A DNA stretch of 64,000 nucleotides from SAR202 cluster bacterium (GCA_009392275.1 VFGV01000022.1:149392-213391); one strand, 5' to 3'. Counted from the first letter of the stretch, positions 37,959-47,741 are shown. Numbers and translations are program-made. The notes: generated by a model from the letters alone, not told the origin.

Positions 37959-38420
37959 ATGACTTTAAAAGAAGGCGATATCGCACCTGATTTCTCTCTA
38001 CCCGCATCAAACGGCGAGAATGTATCTTTAAAAGATTATAAAGGCAAAAAGGTTGTCATCTATTTCTATCCTAAGGATGATACTCCGGGCTGCACAATAG
38101 AAGCATGTAACTTCAGGGACGATTACTCTGAGATCACAGAACTTGGAGCCGTCATACTTGGAGTAAGTAAAGATGACATAAAATCACACAATAAATTTAT
38201 CAATAAATTTGATTTACCATTTCTGCTTTTGTCAGATGAAAGTACTGAAATGATATCTGCTTACGGAGCATGGGTTAAGAAAAAAATGTATGGCAAAGAA
38301 TATTACGGGGTTTTTCGAAAAACATATTTAATTGATGAAGAAGGTAAAATCCAGCGTATATGGCCGAAAGTCGATGTGAAAACTCATTCTAAAGAAATAA
38401 TTGAATTAATAAAAAACTAG
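37959..38420 (+). CDS. bcp: Thioredoxin-dependent peroxiredoxin (Bcp/PrxQ)
   Basis: Reduces hydrogen and organic peroxides. The 153-residue protein starts MTLKEGDIAPDFSLP and has the peroxidatic Cys in DTPGCTIEACNFRD, with the second Cys five residues later as in the PrxQ class. AGGAG upstream fixes the start at 37959, so an in-frame extension to 37914 is rejected. The last 4 bases overlap the convergent gamma-glutamyltransferase-family gene. Confidence 0.94.
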   Translation: MTLKEGDIAPDFSLPASNGENVSLKDYKGKKVVIYFYPKDDTPGCTIEACNFRDDYSEITELGAVILGVSKDDIKSHNKFINKFDLPFLLLSDESTEMISAYGAWVKKKMYGKEYYGVFRKTYLIDEEGKIQRIWPKVDVKTHSKEIIELIKN

Positions 38421-40150
38421 ATACCTTCGGCGTGTGCAGAATGAAAAATATCGGCCCCTCCATATAGCTGGCCTGAACCAGATTTTACAATGGCAATCGG
38501 ACTACCAAAGTTTGCAAATCCTGTGACGGGATATTCTGGACCCATGACTCTTAGTTTATGTCCTCGTTTCTCTAGTTCTCTTCTAACATTTTCATCTAAT
38601 TCAGGTGGAACGCTAGTAAATGGGCTAGAGCAATCGACTCTTGGGCTATCGATAGCAGTTTGTGGTCCCATCTCAAAATCTATTACATTTGAAATCAGTT
38701 GAGTAACCGCATTAGTTATTCTGCGACCACCGGTTACTCCAACCGACATTAACACGCCTCTAGAATTTAAAACTAAAGCCGGTGAAGCATTGTTAAGTGG
38801 CCACCGACCCGGCAGTATGGAATTTATGCGTCCTGGAATTGGGTCAAACCAGCTCATCCCATTATTCATAACAATTCCAGTGCCTTTTGGCACTACGCCT
38901 GATCCGAATCCTGAACCTACAGTATTAGTAAATGAAACTCCGTTTGAATCTTTATCAATAACGCAAATATGAGTTGTGCCATCATCCAAAATTGGAGTGC
39001 TGGCAGCAAATTTAGTTAAGGGTTCTCTACCCTCTTCAACCCAAGGATCGCCTGGATTCCAATTCTTAGGAACCAATTCTTTGATTTCTTTAAACCGCCT
39101 TTGTGAATATTCTTCTGATAGAAGTCCTTTCCAAGGAATATCTATCGTTTCCGGATCACCAAGATATTCATAACGATCTGCATAAGCTAAACGTGCCGCT
39201 GAGATATATGTATGTAACGCATATTCCGAATTGTGTCCTGCAGAACTAAAATCAAATTGGTCCATTAACCTTAGTGTCATAGCAGAAGTAATTCCGGCAG
39301 TTGCATGAGGCGGCACTCTGACAATGGTGTCACGATACGGTACTTCCAAACCCTTATCCCAAATAAACGATTTATAAGTTGCAAAATCCTCTCGTGAAAT
39401 TACACCACCATTTTTTTTAATGTCCTTAACTATTAACGCGGCAATATCACCTTCATAAAAGCCTTTAGATCCTTCTGTGGCTATATATTCCATGGTTTGC
39501 GCTAAATCGGGCTGTTTTAACAACGCTGGGTATGTCTTGTCGCCAATTGGCATTGCGCCATTGGGCATAAAAATCCTACCCAATTCTTCATATTTAAATA
39601 ACATGTCCGCAAGTAAACCAAACGCATACAAATTATGCCAATGTGGAGAAAAACCCTCTTTAGCTAGTTTGATTGCTGGTGCTACCACATCTGTGAACGG
39701 CATGCGTCCGAATAATTTATGAGACTCGCACATCGCTGAGACCACGCCGGGGATATTTATAGATAAATACCCCTCTAAGTTAGCATTACCCTCCACTTCA
39801 GCCCACCCAAAGCCTATTGAACCTGTTGATTCCTTACCAGTTAATTTGAACATATCCGGTGCACACTGCATCGACGCAGGCATGTGACCGCCAATAACAC
39901 CTCCACTATCTCCCATCTGATAGACGATATAACCTCCTCCGCCAATCGTTGCTGAATTTGGCTCTACAACACCTGTTGCAAAACAACATGCGATTGCCGC
40001 ATCCATAGCATTGCCTCCTGCACGAAGGACTTCAAGTCCCGCTTCAGTAGCTAAAGGGTGTTTAGTAACCACCATTGCTTCAGAAGCCACTGCTTCTGAT
40101 TTTGACAGTGTGGAAACTGAACGAGTTAATATATTATTTGATTGATGCAA
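38417..40150 (-). CDS. Gamma-glutamyltransferase family Ntn-hydrolase
   Basis: Self-cleaving enzyme of the GGT family, 577 residues. The large-subunit core shows LRAGGNAMDAAIA and GGGGYIV. The nucleophile Thr that starts the small subunit is the second Thr of DDGTTHICVID, followed by NTVGSGFGSGVV and NNGMSWFDP. No signal peptide is visible, so it may act in the cytoplasm, unlike periplasmic GGTs; cephalosporin acylase-like activities are also possible. Starts on TTG at 40150. Confidence 0.9.
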   Translation of the reverse strand: MHQSNNILTRSVSTLSKSEAVASEAMVVTKHPLATEAGLEVLRAGGNAMDAAIACCFATGVVEPNSATIGGGGYIVYQMGDSGGVIGGHMPASMQCAPDMFKLTGKESTGSIGFGWAEVEGNANLEGYLSINIPGVVSAMCESHKLFGRMPFTDVVAPAIKLAKEGFSPHWHNLYAFGLLADMLFKYEELGRIFMPNGAMPIGDKTYPALLKQPDLAQTMEYIATEGSKGFYEGDIAALIVKDIKKNGGVISREDFATYKSFIWDKGLEVPYRDTIVRVPPHATAGITSAMTLRLMDQFDFSSAGHNSEYALHTYISAARLAYADRYEYLGDPETIDIPWKGLLSEEYSQRRFKEIKELVPKNWNPGDPWVEEGREPLTKFAASTPILDDGTTHICVIDKDSNGVSFTNTVGSGFGSGVVPKGTGIVMNNGMSWFDPIPGRINSILPGRWPLNNASPALVLNSRGVLMSVGVTGGRRITNAVTQLISNVIDFEMGPQTAIDSPRVDCSSPFTSVPPELDENVRRELEKRGHKLRVMGPEYPVTGFANFGSPIAIVKSGSGQLYGGADIFHSAHAEGI

Positions 40151-40171
40151 ATATTATTTTGTACCTTTAAA

Positions 40172-41830
40172 TTAAAATGTTGATCTTTTTGGTTCCAAAT
40201 TAACGGCTATATCTATCAATACCGTTTTGCCTTCAGCGTTAAGTTTTTGAGCTTCTTTTAGAGCTTTTTGTACATCAGTTGGCTCAGTAACGGTTATACC
40301 TACCGCCCCCATCCCCTCAGCGATTTTGGCATAACTACCACTTACTTTCGTTGTTCCAAATGTCTTCAATGCATTAGGATATGCCCCAGTATCTCTTGTT
40401 TTACCCGGGTAGGTGGCCATTCCAGAATTATTAAGCACGACTGTTGTAATTGGAATTCCGGCCCTTACTGACGTCTCTATATCCAAGCCCGACATTCCAA
40501 AAGCTCCATCACCCATAAAATTCAAACAAAACTTGTCGGGATGAGCCATTTTGGCCCCAATAATTAAAGGTATTCCATATCCAAGATGGGTACTTTTACC
40601 CCATCCAATATAACTATTAGGCAATGTGGGATTATAAAACGGCATTATCGTATCTCTCGGTGCACCGGCGTCATGAGTTACTATGCTGTTATTTTTATCC
40701 AATGTATTTTCTAGTTCATGGATTACTCGATAATAACGTATTGGCTTTTCATCTGAAGTTAGTATTTGATGCCACTCTGACAACCACTTTTTATTTAGAT
40801 CCTTAATTTGTTCTGCTGTATCGGTTTGTCCCTTTCTACCTTCATTCCCTATTTGTGATTTGACCTCATCTATGACCAATTGCAAAGTTAATTTTGCGTC
40901 TCCTGGCAAACCAACAGTAACTGAATATTCTTTATTTATGTCTTCTACTGTCTCAACACTTTGAATTATTACTTTGCCATCTGGGATTGGTTGACCGTAC
41001 AACGTTTTGCTAAGGCTAGAGCCAACAGCGAATAACACATCCGATTCCTGTATCCAAGTCCTTGCTTGCAAGGATGTAGCAGCACTTCCCGAACCTAAAG
41101 CTAAGGAGTGACTTTGGTCAAATCCTGACTTACCAGGCATTGTGCAATAAACAGGTATTTCAGTCAGCTCTGCAAGTTCCTTTAACTCATCAGAAGCTTT
41201 AGACATAAGCACACCCTTCCCAGACCAGATAACAGGCTTTTTGGCACTAAGCAAAATCTTCACAGCTTGTTTTATATCACTATGTTCGGGCGCAAACCTA
41301 TGCCTCTTTGGAGAAACATATGAATCCATGATGTCTGTAGCAACATCCATCTCGCCAACATCATCTGGTATTTCAACAATAACTGGTCCAGATCTACCAT
41401 TTCGGAGTGCATGAAAAGCTCTCCTCATTACATCAATAACTAATCCAGGCTGATAAATTACTTCTGCCGAAACCGAAACGTTTCCATATTCCCGAGCAGG
41501 AGAAAAATTCGGTTTTACAGCATATGCAGACATTGAAGGTCCGCCAGAAAGATATAATACTGGGATATTGTCCGAATAGGCCTGAGCGATACCACCCATC
41601 GCGTTTTCTGCACCGGCATGACCCTGAGTAATGGCCACCCCAAAGTGATCTCTTGTGTTCATTCGGCTATATCCGTCAGCCGACATTACTACCCCGCGTT
41701 CATGACGAAACATTATCGGCCGTATTCCAATCTCAGACACTGCTTCTATAAGCGCATTTGAAGGAAAGCAACTTACCCATTCAACCCCTTCTTTTTTCAA
41801 AATAGCTGCCACTACATCATTGACTTTCAT
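40172..41830 (-). CDS. Thiamine pyrophosphate-dependent enzyme (acetolactate synthase-like)
   Basis: A 552-residue TPP enzyme with the three-domain layout of the AHAS/POX group. The activating Glu is in FRHERGVVMSADGYSR near residue 45, the central domain spans about 190-330, and the TPP/Mg motif is MGDGAFGM followed by NNSG. The family includes acetolactate synthase, oxalyl-CoA decarboxylase, benzoylformate decarboxylase and sulfopyruvate-type enzymes; sequence alone does not choose. AAGGAG precedes the ATG. It sits 21 nt upstream of the GGT-family gene on the same strand. Confidence 0.9.
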   Translation of the reverse strand: MKVNDVVAAILKKEGVEWVSCFPSNALIEAVSEIGIRPIMFRHERGVVMSADGYSRMNTRDHFGVAITQGHAGAENAMGGIAQAYSDNIPVLYLSGGPSMSAYAVKPNFSPAREYGNVSVSAEVIYQPGLVIDVMRRAFHALRNGRSGPVIVEIPDDVGEMDVATDIMDSYVSPKRHRFAPEHSDIKQAVKILLSAKKPVIWSGKGVLMSKASDELKELAELTEIPVYCTMPGKSGFDQSHSLALGSGSAATSLQARTWIQESDVLFAVGSSLSKTLYGQPIPDGKVIIQSVETVEDINKEYSVTVGLPGDAKLTLQLVIDEVKSQIGNEGRKGQTDTAEQIKDLNKKWLSEWHQILTSDEKPIRYYRVIHELENTLDKNNSIVTHDAGAPRDTIMPFYNPTLPNSYIGWGKSTHLGYGIPLIIGAKMAHPDKFCLNFMGDGAFGMSGLDIETSVRAGIPITTVVLNNSGMATYPGKTRDTGAYPNALKTFGTTKVSGSYAKIAEGMGAVGITVTEPTDVQKALKEAQKLNAEGKTVLIDIAVNLEPKRSTF

Positions 41831-41937
41831 TCCGGTAAAACTCCTTTTTAAAGTGTATTTAAATGTACTACAAACTGATTCACTTATCTAAATTACTGTT
41901 ATCTTAAGTATTAATTTAAGCACCTATTAGTTATCTT

Positions 41938-42015
41938 TCAAAAAACCCTTTGTAAAAATATCGCAATAAATGCTACGAGTAATATAGCTCCAATAAACCA
42001 CTGTGCTTTAGGCAT
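41938..42015 (-). CDS. Candidate 25-residue single-helix membrane protein
   Basis: ATG at 42015 to TGA at 41938 encodes MPKAQW followed by a hydrophobic helix (FIGAILLVAFIAIFL) and a basic end. It overlaps the stop of the preceding tiny ORF by 8 nt in another frame, suggesting coupled translation. No family is known to me. Such a short ORF can arise by chance, so confidence is low. Confidence 0.3.
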   Translation of the reverse strand: MPKAQWFIGAILLVAFIAIFLQRVF

Positions 42016-42109
42016 TAACATCACTCGACATCAACACCATAACATAAGCAAGTAATACGAGGATTACCACTACTACAATTGTGATAACTATTGATTTCCT
42101 ATTAAACAT
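42008..42109 (-). CDS. Candidate 33-residue single-helix membrane protein
   Basis: ATG at 42109 to TAA at 42008 encodes MFNRKS, then an aliphatic helix (IVITIVVVVILVLLAYVMVL) and a short polar tail. It begins 6 nt after the stop of the cyclase-family gene, which favours expression by read-through. The topology (positive N-terminus, one helix) resembles small membrane subunits or toxins, but no function can be assigned. Confidence 0.35.
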   Translation of the reverse strand: MFNRKSIVITIVVVVILVLLAYVMVLMSSDVNA

Positions 42110-42115
42110 TATGTT

Positions 42116-43042
42116 TTATAAAACAACAATTGGATTAACTGGTGACCCTGTGCCTCCAACAATTTTCAATGGATTAACCGACAACATAAATTCATATTTA
42201 TTTAATTCATGACACAATGAAGAGAGAGGCTCTAGTAAAGCATTGTCTAATAGAGCAATACCATAAGCAAATATCGCTCCGTGAACTGTCCAGGGAAGAC
42301 CATATTCATTTGGACGTTCATCCATCATATCCCACCCTAACAATGAAATATTGTTATCTCTGATAAATGGTAAACAAGAAGCGTGTAAACCTGGTCTTTT
42401 TAGTTTATTTCCACCCCAATTTACCTGATTATTTCGATTAAACTCTTCTCTTCCACTATAAACTAAAATTGCATCTCCTGGCGTTATTGCCAAATCATGC
42501 GAAGCTACAATATCTTCTAATTCCCACCCGTGAACAGGTGATCCATCTTCAACATACTTTTTTTTTCTATGCCTAGGAACATCTAAAAGAATACCTCTTG
42601 TTAAAATTCCATCTTCCCATGCTTCAATACCGCCATATTTAGAACCAGAATAATCAATTACTTCCTCAGGGTTTTCACCATTCCACATACCATGTTCATT
42701 CCAAACATGACATAAAGCATCAATATGAGTACTAGCTTGTCCATGATAATTCATTCCAATATAGTCAACAGCTCCAACCCCAGTATCTCCACGATATATT
42801 TTAGACATATAATGCTGAACAGGATAAGGATTTTCATCAGAGGGAGAAACGGGTAAAGGTCGGCTTAAAGATATAGATTTCCCATATTCGACAACCTTTA
42901 AAGCTTCAATTCTTTTTTGTTCATTTATTAAATTTATTGCACCATAACCTGACTTATCTTCCCATCTCCCCCAATTATTATTTTCATTTAATTCTTTTTC
43001 AATTTGATCCTTAGAGGGTATTTTGCGATTGTAAATAGGCAT
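42116..43042 (-). CDS. Cyclase/kynurenine formamidase-family hydrolase
   Basis: Metal-dependent amide or ester hydrolase of 308 residues in the cyclase family. The metal-binding motif, usually HxGTHxDxPxH, appears here as HGQASTHIDALCHVW near residue 105, with both His and the Asp kept. The GDAILVYSGRE and LLGWDMMDE stretches are also family features. CAGGAGT precedes the ATG. The actual substrate is unknown; context with a DMFase-like protein and an ApbA/PanE-like reductase suggests catabolism of an amide or lactone. Confidence 0.85.
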   Translation of the reverse strand: MPIYNRKIPSKDQIEKELNENNNWGRWEDKSGYGAINLINEQKRIEALKVVEYGKSISLSRPLPVSPSDENPYPVQHYMSKIYRGDTGVGAVDYIGMNYHGQASTHIDALCHVWNEHGMWNGENPEEVIDYSGSKYGGIEAWEDGILTRGILLDVPRHRKKKYVEDGSPVHGWELEDIVASHDLAITPGDAILVYSGREEFNRNNQVNWGGNKLKRPGLHASCLPFIRDNNISLLGWDMMDERPNEYGLPWTVHGAIFAYGIALLDNALLEPLSSLCHELNKYEFMLSVNPLKIVGGTGSPVNPIVVL

Positions 43043-43078
43043 TAACTGAACTCCTGTGCTTCGTTCACTTATAGAGAA

Positions 43079-44140
43079 TTAATTATCATCAGTATGTAGA
43101 GACAAAACATCTATAAGGCTTAGGTTTTCCACGGATGGTTCTATTTCTTTACGTGCAACTCTGTGAGCAAGATCCCTTATGGCATCGTTAACTGGTGTAG
43201 ATATGCCTAATTCTGAACCCTTTTGAGACACATAACCGTTAAGATAATCAACCTCTATTTGTCTACCCTTTAATAAATCTTGAGCAAGCGAGGGTCGCCC
43301 AATACCTATTTGTTTTGCACCAGACATTAAAATATTTTCCACTTCTCTCATAATTGATTCATCTGAAACAGCATCCACAAACATCTGTGGAGAAACACCT
43401 GAAATAGGCTGTATATCTACACCAGTTGCTAAAGCGACCTGAACAACTTCAGCAGCTATTCTAATTGATATATGTCTACTGGATTCTACTTCTCTAAGTT
43501 CTGCAGATTTCAACCCAGTAACACCAGCTATCGCGTTAGCCATCGAATTCACGCAAAGTTTTGACCAACGCTCTCCCCATAAATTAGAGGTGCTTTTTAC
43601 TCCGCCACCTGACACTTTATTTAATAGATCGACTGCTTCATTAATACGTGGTGTAATCAAACCATTTAACTCGCCTAAAGTGAATGGGGACCTTTCTCTT
43701 GGGCTCGTATAATTGACATGTCCAGGCTCGTAAATGCCCGCCCCATAAGTCACTACTGCCCCGATCACTCTAGTCCATCCCAATATCGCCGCTATGCGGT
43801 CATCGTTTATGGAGTTTTGGGCACAGATAACATAGCTGCCCTGATTAAGATATGGCTTAATAAAATGAGTGCTCCATTCAGTATCATAAGATTTAACAGA
43901 CAAAATAACTATGTCGTAAGAATCACCTCGGGTAGAAACATCAGAAATATGCAAAATGCCAGGGTGAGAAACAAATTCGTCTTCCATTGTCGTTACTCTA
44001 AGACCATTTGATCTAACTTGCTGAACATTTTCTGGCCACATGTCTATTAGAGTACAATCGACGCCATTTTTTGCAAAAAACCCACCTATTGTTGAGCCGA
44101 TTGCCCCAGCTCCTAAAATTGCTATTTTCTTTTGTGTCAT
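43079..44140 (-). CDS. 2-dehydropantoate 2-reductase (ApbA/PanE) family
   Basis: NADPH-dependent ketoacid reductase fold, 353 residues. The N-terminal GAGAIGSTIGGFFAK binds the cofactor, ILSVKSYDTE and CAQNSINDD follow, and the C-terminal helical domain has KLCVNSMANAIAGVTG with the catalytic Lys. The start at 44140 (MTQKKIAIL) is preferred over 44152 because GGAGG lies 5 nt before it. The surrounding catabolic genes make a role in pantothenate synthesis doubtful; a paralogue acting on another 2-keto acid is more likely. Confidence 0.85.
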   Translation of the reverse strand: MTQKKIAILGAGAIGSTIGGFFAKNGVDCTLIDMWPENVQQVRSNGLRVTTMEDEFVSHPGILHISDVSTRGDSYDIVILSVKSYDTEWSTHFIKPYLNQGSYVICAQNSINDDRIAAILGWTRVIGAVVTYGAGIYEPGHVNYTSPRERSPFTLGELNGLITPRINEAVDLLNKVSGGGVKSTSNLWGERWSKLCVNSMANAIAGVTGLKSAELREVESSRHISIRIAAEVVQVALATGVDIQPISGVSPQMFVDAVSDESIMREVENILMSGAKQIGIGRPSLAQDLLKGRQIEVDYLNGYVSQKGSELGISTPVNDAIRDLAHRVARKEIEPSVENLSLIDVLSLHTDDN

Positions 44141-44176
44141 ACTTTCCTCCATAAAGGCATTAAATATATATCGAGA

Positions 44177-46420
44177 TTAGCCTGGAATCGGTGGTAACGG
44201 CTCATCTAAAGCGAATCGAGTAACAACGTTATCAGTAATCACTGAAATATCATTGTTATATTCGTCATATGATAGTACACCACACCAATTAATCGATCCG
44301 GTGGAAAAAACTGCACCGCCCTTTGGTGTTTCAAAAAACACAACATCCGATCTAACGAATTCGTTAACTTCGCCATGCTGTGACGAATCGGTAGTAAACA
44401 TCTCTTCTATAACATGATGATATGCCTTAGTGTGTCGACCAGCTGATGTAGCCAATAATAATGCATGAGGAGGAGTTCCTAATCCGAAATCCAATCTATC
44501 GACTTCATCACCAGCTGCTCCATGATTTAGCATTAATGAAGGGTGATCCCCAATTATTCCCTGATCACGATTTACACCTTTAAAAATGAAATCTACCCGA
44601 GAGTTATTAGAGTCTTCCTGCAGCTCATAAGCTGTACCAACATCAAAACCCTGGGCAGCAAAACCAACTCCAGCTATTTTTTGAGGTGGCCATCCTCTTT
44701 TTCTCCATATACCACCAAGTTCACCTGTAGTTGAATGGTAATATTCGCCTGGTTCAGCCTTCCATATTTCTGTACCACCCCAACGTCGTATTTCAACCAC
44801 GTGAGGTCGCTCAGGATCAAAGGATGTAACCCAATAAAGACCATTTCCTCCCAAGTACATCATCCTTCCACCATTAGCTAAATATGAACTCATTGCCTTC
44901 AGCATTTTTAGTGTCCAATATTCAGGATGAGTACCTAGAATTATCACATTGTATTGCTCTAGAAGTTTCTTCCCATCAAACTCCAGATCTTCTGATGTAA
45001 ATACATCAAATTCGTGGCCTTTCTCTTCTAACCAGTCGGCAATTATTAAATCAGCAGTCAAACAATGAGGACCTCCGCGGCTAGGAGTTATAAAATCCGG
45101 CCGAATATTCAAAATGGGTATTTTCCTAGATTGATAAGCGACTCCGCTTCCATCGACTTTAAAGTCGTACATTGAATGCAAGTTGTTTTCCTTTAAGTAG
45201 TCCAACTCATCTCTATTAATGTCTTGGTTCCAATTGGGCACTAAATCTGTGGGCATAACTTCATTTGCATCTAGCACATGTTCATTGCCGTAGGCTAAAT
45301 AAGTATTTGTTTCCAAAAGAAAACCTATTTTAGATTGCGGTTTACCTAAGAGAGGTCGCACAAAAACTGGGATATGATCATTTTTATCGCCTGAAATAGT
45401 CTTTAACGCATATATACCACTTCTAAAATCTTTCGGTACATTCCATGTTATGCTCGTATCCCAACCTGCATCATCGATGTCATCTTCATGAAAATGTATT
45501 GCTCCATATTCACCAGGACTTTTTTCAGCAATATAGTTTTCACCAGTCCAGTTATGTCCAATTGCCGCTCTTAGAGGTAAATTAACAACCTTGCCATTTA
45601 ATCCGTTTGGTCCTATATCTGTAGCTATTTGGGTAGACATCCCAATTGAAAAATCCCAGCTAGCCAAAATATGCTCCTGATTAATTTGGCCGCCATCTAT
45701 GGACAGATTATCAATATCGTCTATTGATATAACTTCCTTGTATATAGTGGGGAGTTCAATTTTTCCGTTAAAACCTTTTCGATGTTTACCATTTACATCA
45801 ATAGACGCAGCAATATAAAGAGGATCTTCTGTAAACTGAATCCGATTAAAATCGATGTGTTTTTCTGAAATTGTTCTTTCAGATGCCTGAGTCCATCCCA
45901 TAGGTTTTTGATAAATTTTGAGTGTCTGTGAGGGTTGATCAAAAGATGCTGCTACAAAATACCAGTTTGATTTTCTAAGTTTTCTTCCAGAGGTAATGCA
46001 ATCAGAAGTATTTCCATCTCCAAGCCATAGTGCTAATTCGCCTCGCTTGTTTATAAAAAACCCATAACCCTTGGTTCCATCTTTGGATAACTTGGTGACA
46101 ATAGCTTGTGATTTACCACTATCTGGCATTGTGGGATATATCCAGGCGGTAATAGTAAAACTATCTTCAATATTAAACGAAGCCGCATCATTGACAATTA
46201 CATGAGAACCGCCATATAAAACTTGCTCATAACCAGCATATTCACCATCTATGTCGGTAGGTACATGTTCAGTTTTAAATCCTGGGCCTTTAGGGTTCGG
46301 GTCACCGTGTATTACACGAACCAGCTCTGCACTGTATTTGGAGTTTTTACTGGAAACATAAAATTTTATTGTTTCTCCAGGCTTCACACTAAATTTATCT
46401 GCATATCCAGTTAGGTACAT
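44177..46420 (-). CDS. N,N-dimethylformamidase large-subunit-like protein
   Basis: A 747-residue protein resembling the large (beta) subunit of iron-dependent DMFase, which splits N,N-dimethylformamide to dimethylamine and formate. The start YLTGYADKFSVKPGETI and residues to 90 form a beta domain. A LamG/concanavalin-like domain follows (about 95-260, with SFTITAWIYP and SNWYFVAASFD). The C-terminal catalytic region has ETNTYLAYGNEH, DLIIADWLEEKG, GTHPEYWTLKM and GGNGLYWVTSF; Tyr and Glu in these stretches are candidate iron ligands. GAGGATC precedes the ATG. The small DMFase subunit is not in the window, so substrate and activity are open. Confidence 0.82.
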   Translation of the reverse strand: MYLTGYADKFSVKPGETIKFYVSSKNSKYSAELVRVIHGDPNPKGPGFKTEHVPTDIDGEYAGYEQVLYGGSHVIVNDAASFNIEDSFTITAWIYPTMPDSGKSQAIVTKLSKDGTKGYGFFINKRGELALWLGDGNTSDCITSGRKLRKSNWYFVAASFDQPSQTLKIYQKPMGWTQASERTISEKHIDFNRIQFTEDPLYIAASIDVNGKHRKGFNGKIELPTIYKEVISIDDIDNLSIDGGQINQEHILASWDFSIGMSTQIATDIGPNGLNGKVVNLPLRAAIGHNWTGENYIAEKSPGEYGAIHFHEDDIDDAGWDTSITWNVPKDFRSGIYALKTISGDKNDHIPVFVRPLLGKPQSKIGFLLETNTYLAYGNEHVLDANEVMPTDLVPNWNQDINRDELDYLKENNLHSMYDFKVDGSGVAYQSRKIPILNIRPDFITPSRGGPHCLTADLIIADWLEEKGHEFDVFTSEDLEFDGKKLLEQYNVIILGTHPEYWTLKMLKAMSSYLANGGRMMYLGGNGLYWVTSFDPERPHVVEIRRWGGTEIWKAEPGEYYHSTTGELGGIWRKRGWPPQKIAGVGFAAQGFDVGTAYELQEDSNNSRVDFIFKGVNRDQGIIGDHPSLMLNHGAAGDEVDRLDFGLGTPPHALLLATSAGRHTKAYHHVIEEMFTTDSSQHGEVNEFVRSDVVFFETPKGGAVFSTGSINWCGVLSYDEYNNDISVITDNVVTRFALDEPLPPIPG

Positions 46421-46476
46421 TAAGATCCTCGCTTTTATATTAATTATCTTTTATTGTATTTACTTAAAGAGTGATA

Positions 46477-46511
46477 GTGATTGCTGAATTATAGATTTCA
46501 ATTGCAATCAC
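46477..46511. promoter_or_regulatory. Inverted repeat in a divergent intergenic region
   Basis: GTGATTGC (46477-46484) and GCAATCAC (46504-46511) are exact reverse complements 19 nt apart, between the DMFase-like gene and the divergent MDR gene. A regulator site or a hairpin in one of the leaders are both possible. Confidence 0.3.
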
Positions 46512-46555
46512 CTCAAGACAGATGACGTGCGGTGCTGTGGTTAAACCTTTCTTTG

Positions 46556-46583
46556 TTGACTCTATTTCAAAGCACTGTAGAAT
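46556..46583 (+). promoter_or_regulatory. Promoter of the zinc MDR gene
   Basis: TTGACT (46556-46561), 16 nt, TAGAAT (46578-46583): five of six matches in each box. Transcription would start near 46590, about 40 nt before the ATG at 46632. Confidence 0.6.
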
Positions 46584-46631
46584 AACTGATCCTTAGAGTT
46601 CATTTAATTAATATTTAGTTTGGAGGCTAAA

Positions 46632-47741
46632 ATGGCAGAAAAAGGTAGAGCAGCAGTATTAGTAGCGGATCGTAAATTTGAAATACGAGAATTTCCTACA
46701 CCAGAAGTAGATCCGGAGGGAATATTAGTTAGCGTAACTGGAGGAGGAGTTTGTGGTTCTGATCTTCATATTTGGCGTGGTGAAATTAACATGCATAATT
46801 TCATACTGGGGCATGAGCTAGTAGGAAGAGTCCACTCATTAGGTAAAAATGTTTCTACAGACTATCTGCAAAAGCCACTTAAAGAAGGCGACAGAGTGAT
46901 TTTTTCATACTGGACTCCTTGCCACCGGTGCTACCAATGTATTAGAGGAGAGTACACAGACTGCCTGTACAATTTCCAGGGTTTTAAATCTATTGAAGAG
47001 TACCCGTATTGCCATGGTGGCTTTGCAGATTATTACTATCTGCAACCAGGCACTTTTGTATTTAAAGTAGAGTCAGATTTATCTGATGAGGTTCTAACCT
47101 CAGTTAACTGCGCAGCAGGAACAGTTATGGAAGGAATCGAAAGATCAAACATTCAAGGTGGAGATGCTGTCGTGTTCCAAGGAGCTGGTGGCCTAGGAAT
47201 GTATGGAATGACATATGCTAGGGAACGAGGTGCAGGGGTAATTATTGCTATTGATGGTCAACAACCTAGATTAGATTTAGCTCTACAATGTGGTGCCGAC
47301 TACGCTATAAATATTAATGAGTTTCCGAATCCGGAAGATAGGGTTGCAAAAGTAAAAGAACTGGTTGGTGGTGGAAGAACTGGTGCGGATACAGTTGTTG
47401 AGGTGGTAGGTTATCCAGGAGTGGTTCCTGAAGGGCTAGACATGCTAAGGCCTGGAGGCAAATACATTGAAATCGGATGTATCTGGCCCAATGCTATGGC
47501 TACAATAGATATGGAAAAAGTGCTTCATGGAATAAGACATATTGTTCCTGTTTCTTTTTATAGACCTCAATTACTACCAACAGCTATAGAGATGTTGGAG
47601 CGTACAAAGGACAAATACCCATTAACTAAACTAATGTCACATACTTTTAGTCTGGAAGATATAAATAAAGCTTTTGAAACATCGGAGTGGTCAGGTCAAG
47701 ACCGTAAGACTGCTGTCACAAGAGCAGTCATCAAGCCATAG
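46632..47741 (+). CDS. Zinc-dependent alcohol dehydrogenase (MDR family)
   Basis: NAD(P)-dependent oxidation of an alcohol or polyol. The 369-residue protein has the catalytic zinc ligands in VCGSDLH and GHE, the four-Cys structural zinc lobe (CHRCYQCIRGEYTDC), and a Rossmann segment FQGAGGLGMYGMTYA. GGAGG at 46622-46626 lies 5 nt before ATG 46632, so an in-frame TTG at 46620 is rejected. Divergent from the DMFase-like gene and convergent with the phosphotriesterase-family gene. Confidence 0.92.
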   Translation: MAEKGRAAVLVADRKFEIREFPTPEVDPEGILVSVTGGGVCGSDLHIWRGEINMHNFILGHELVGRVHSLGKNVSTDYLQKPLKEGDRVIFSYWTPCHRCYQCIRGEYTDCLYNFQGFKSIEEYPYCHGGFADYYYLQPGTFVFKVESDLSDEVLTSVNCAAGTVMEGIERSNIQGGDAVVFQGAGGLGMYGMTYARERGAGVIIAIDGQQPRLDLALQCGADYAININEFPNPEDRVAKVKELVGGGRTGADTVVEVVGYPGVVPEGLDMLRPGGKYIEIGCIWPNAMATIDMEKVLHGIRHIVPVSFYRPQLLPTAIEMLERTKDKYPLTKLMSHTFSLEDINKAFETSEWSGQDRKTAVTRAVIKP

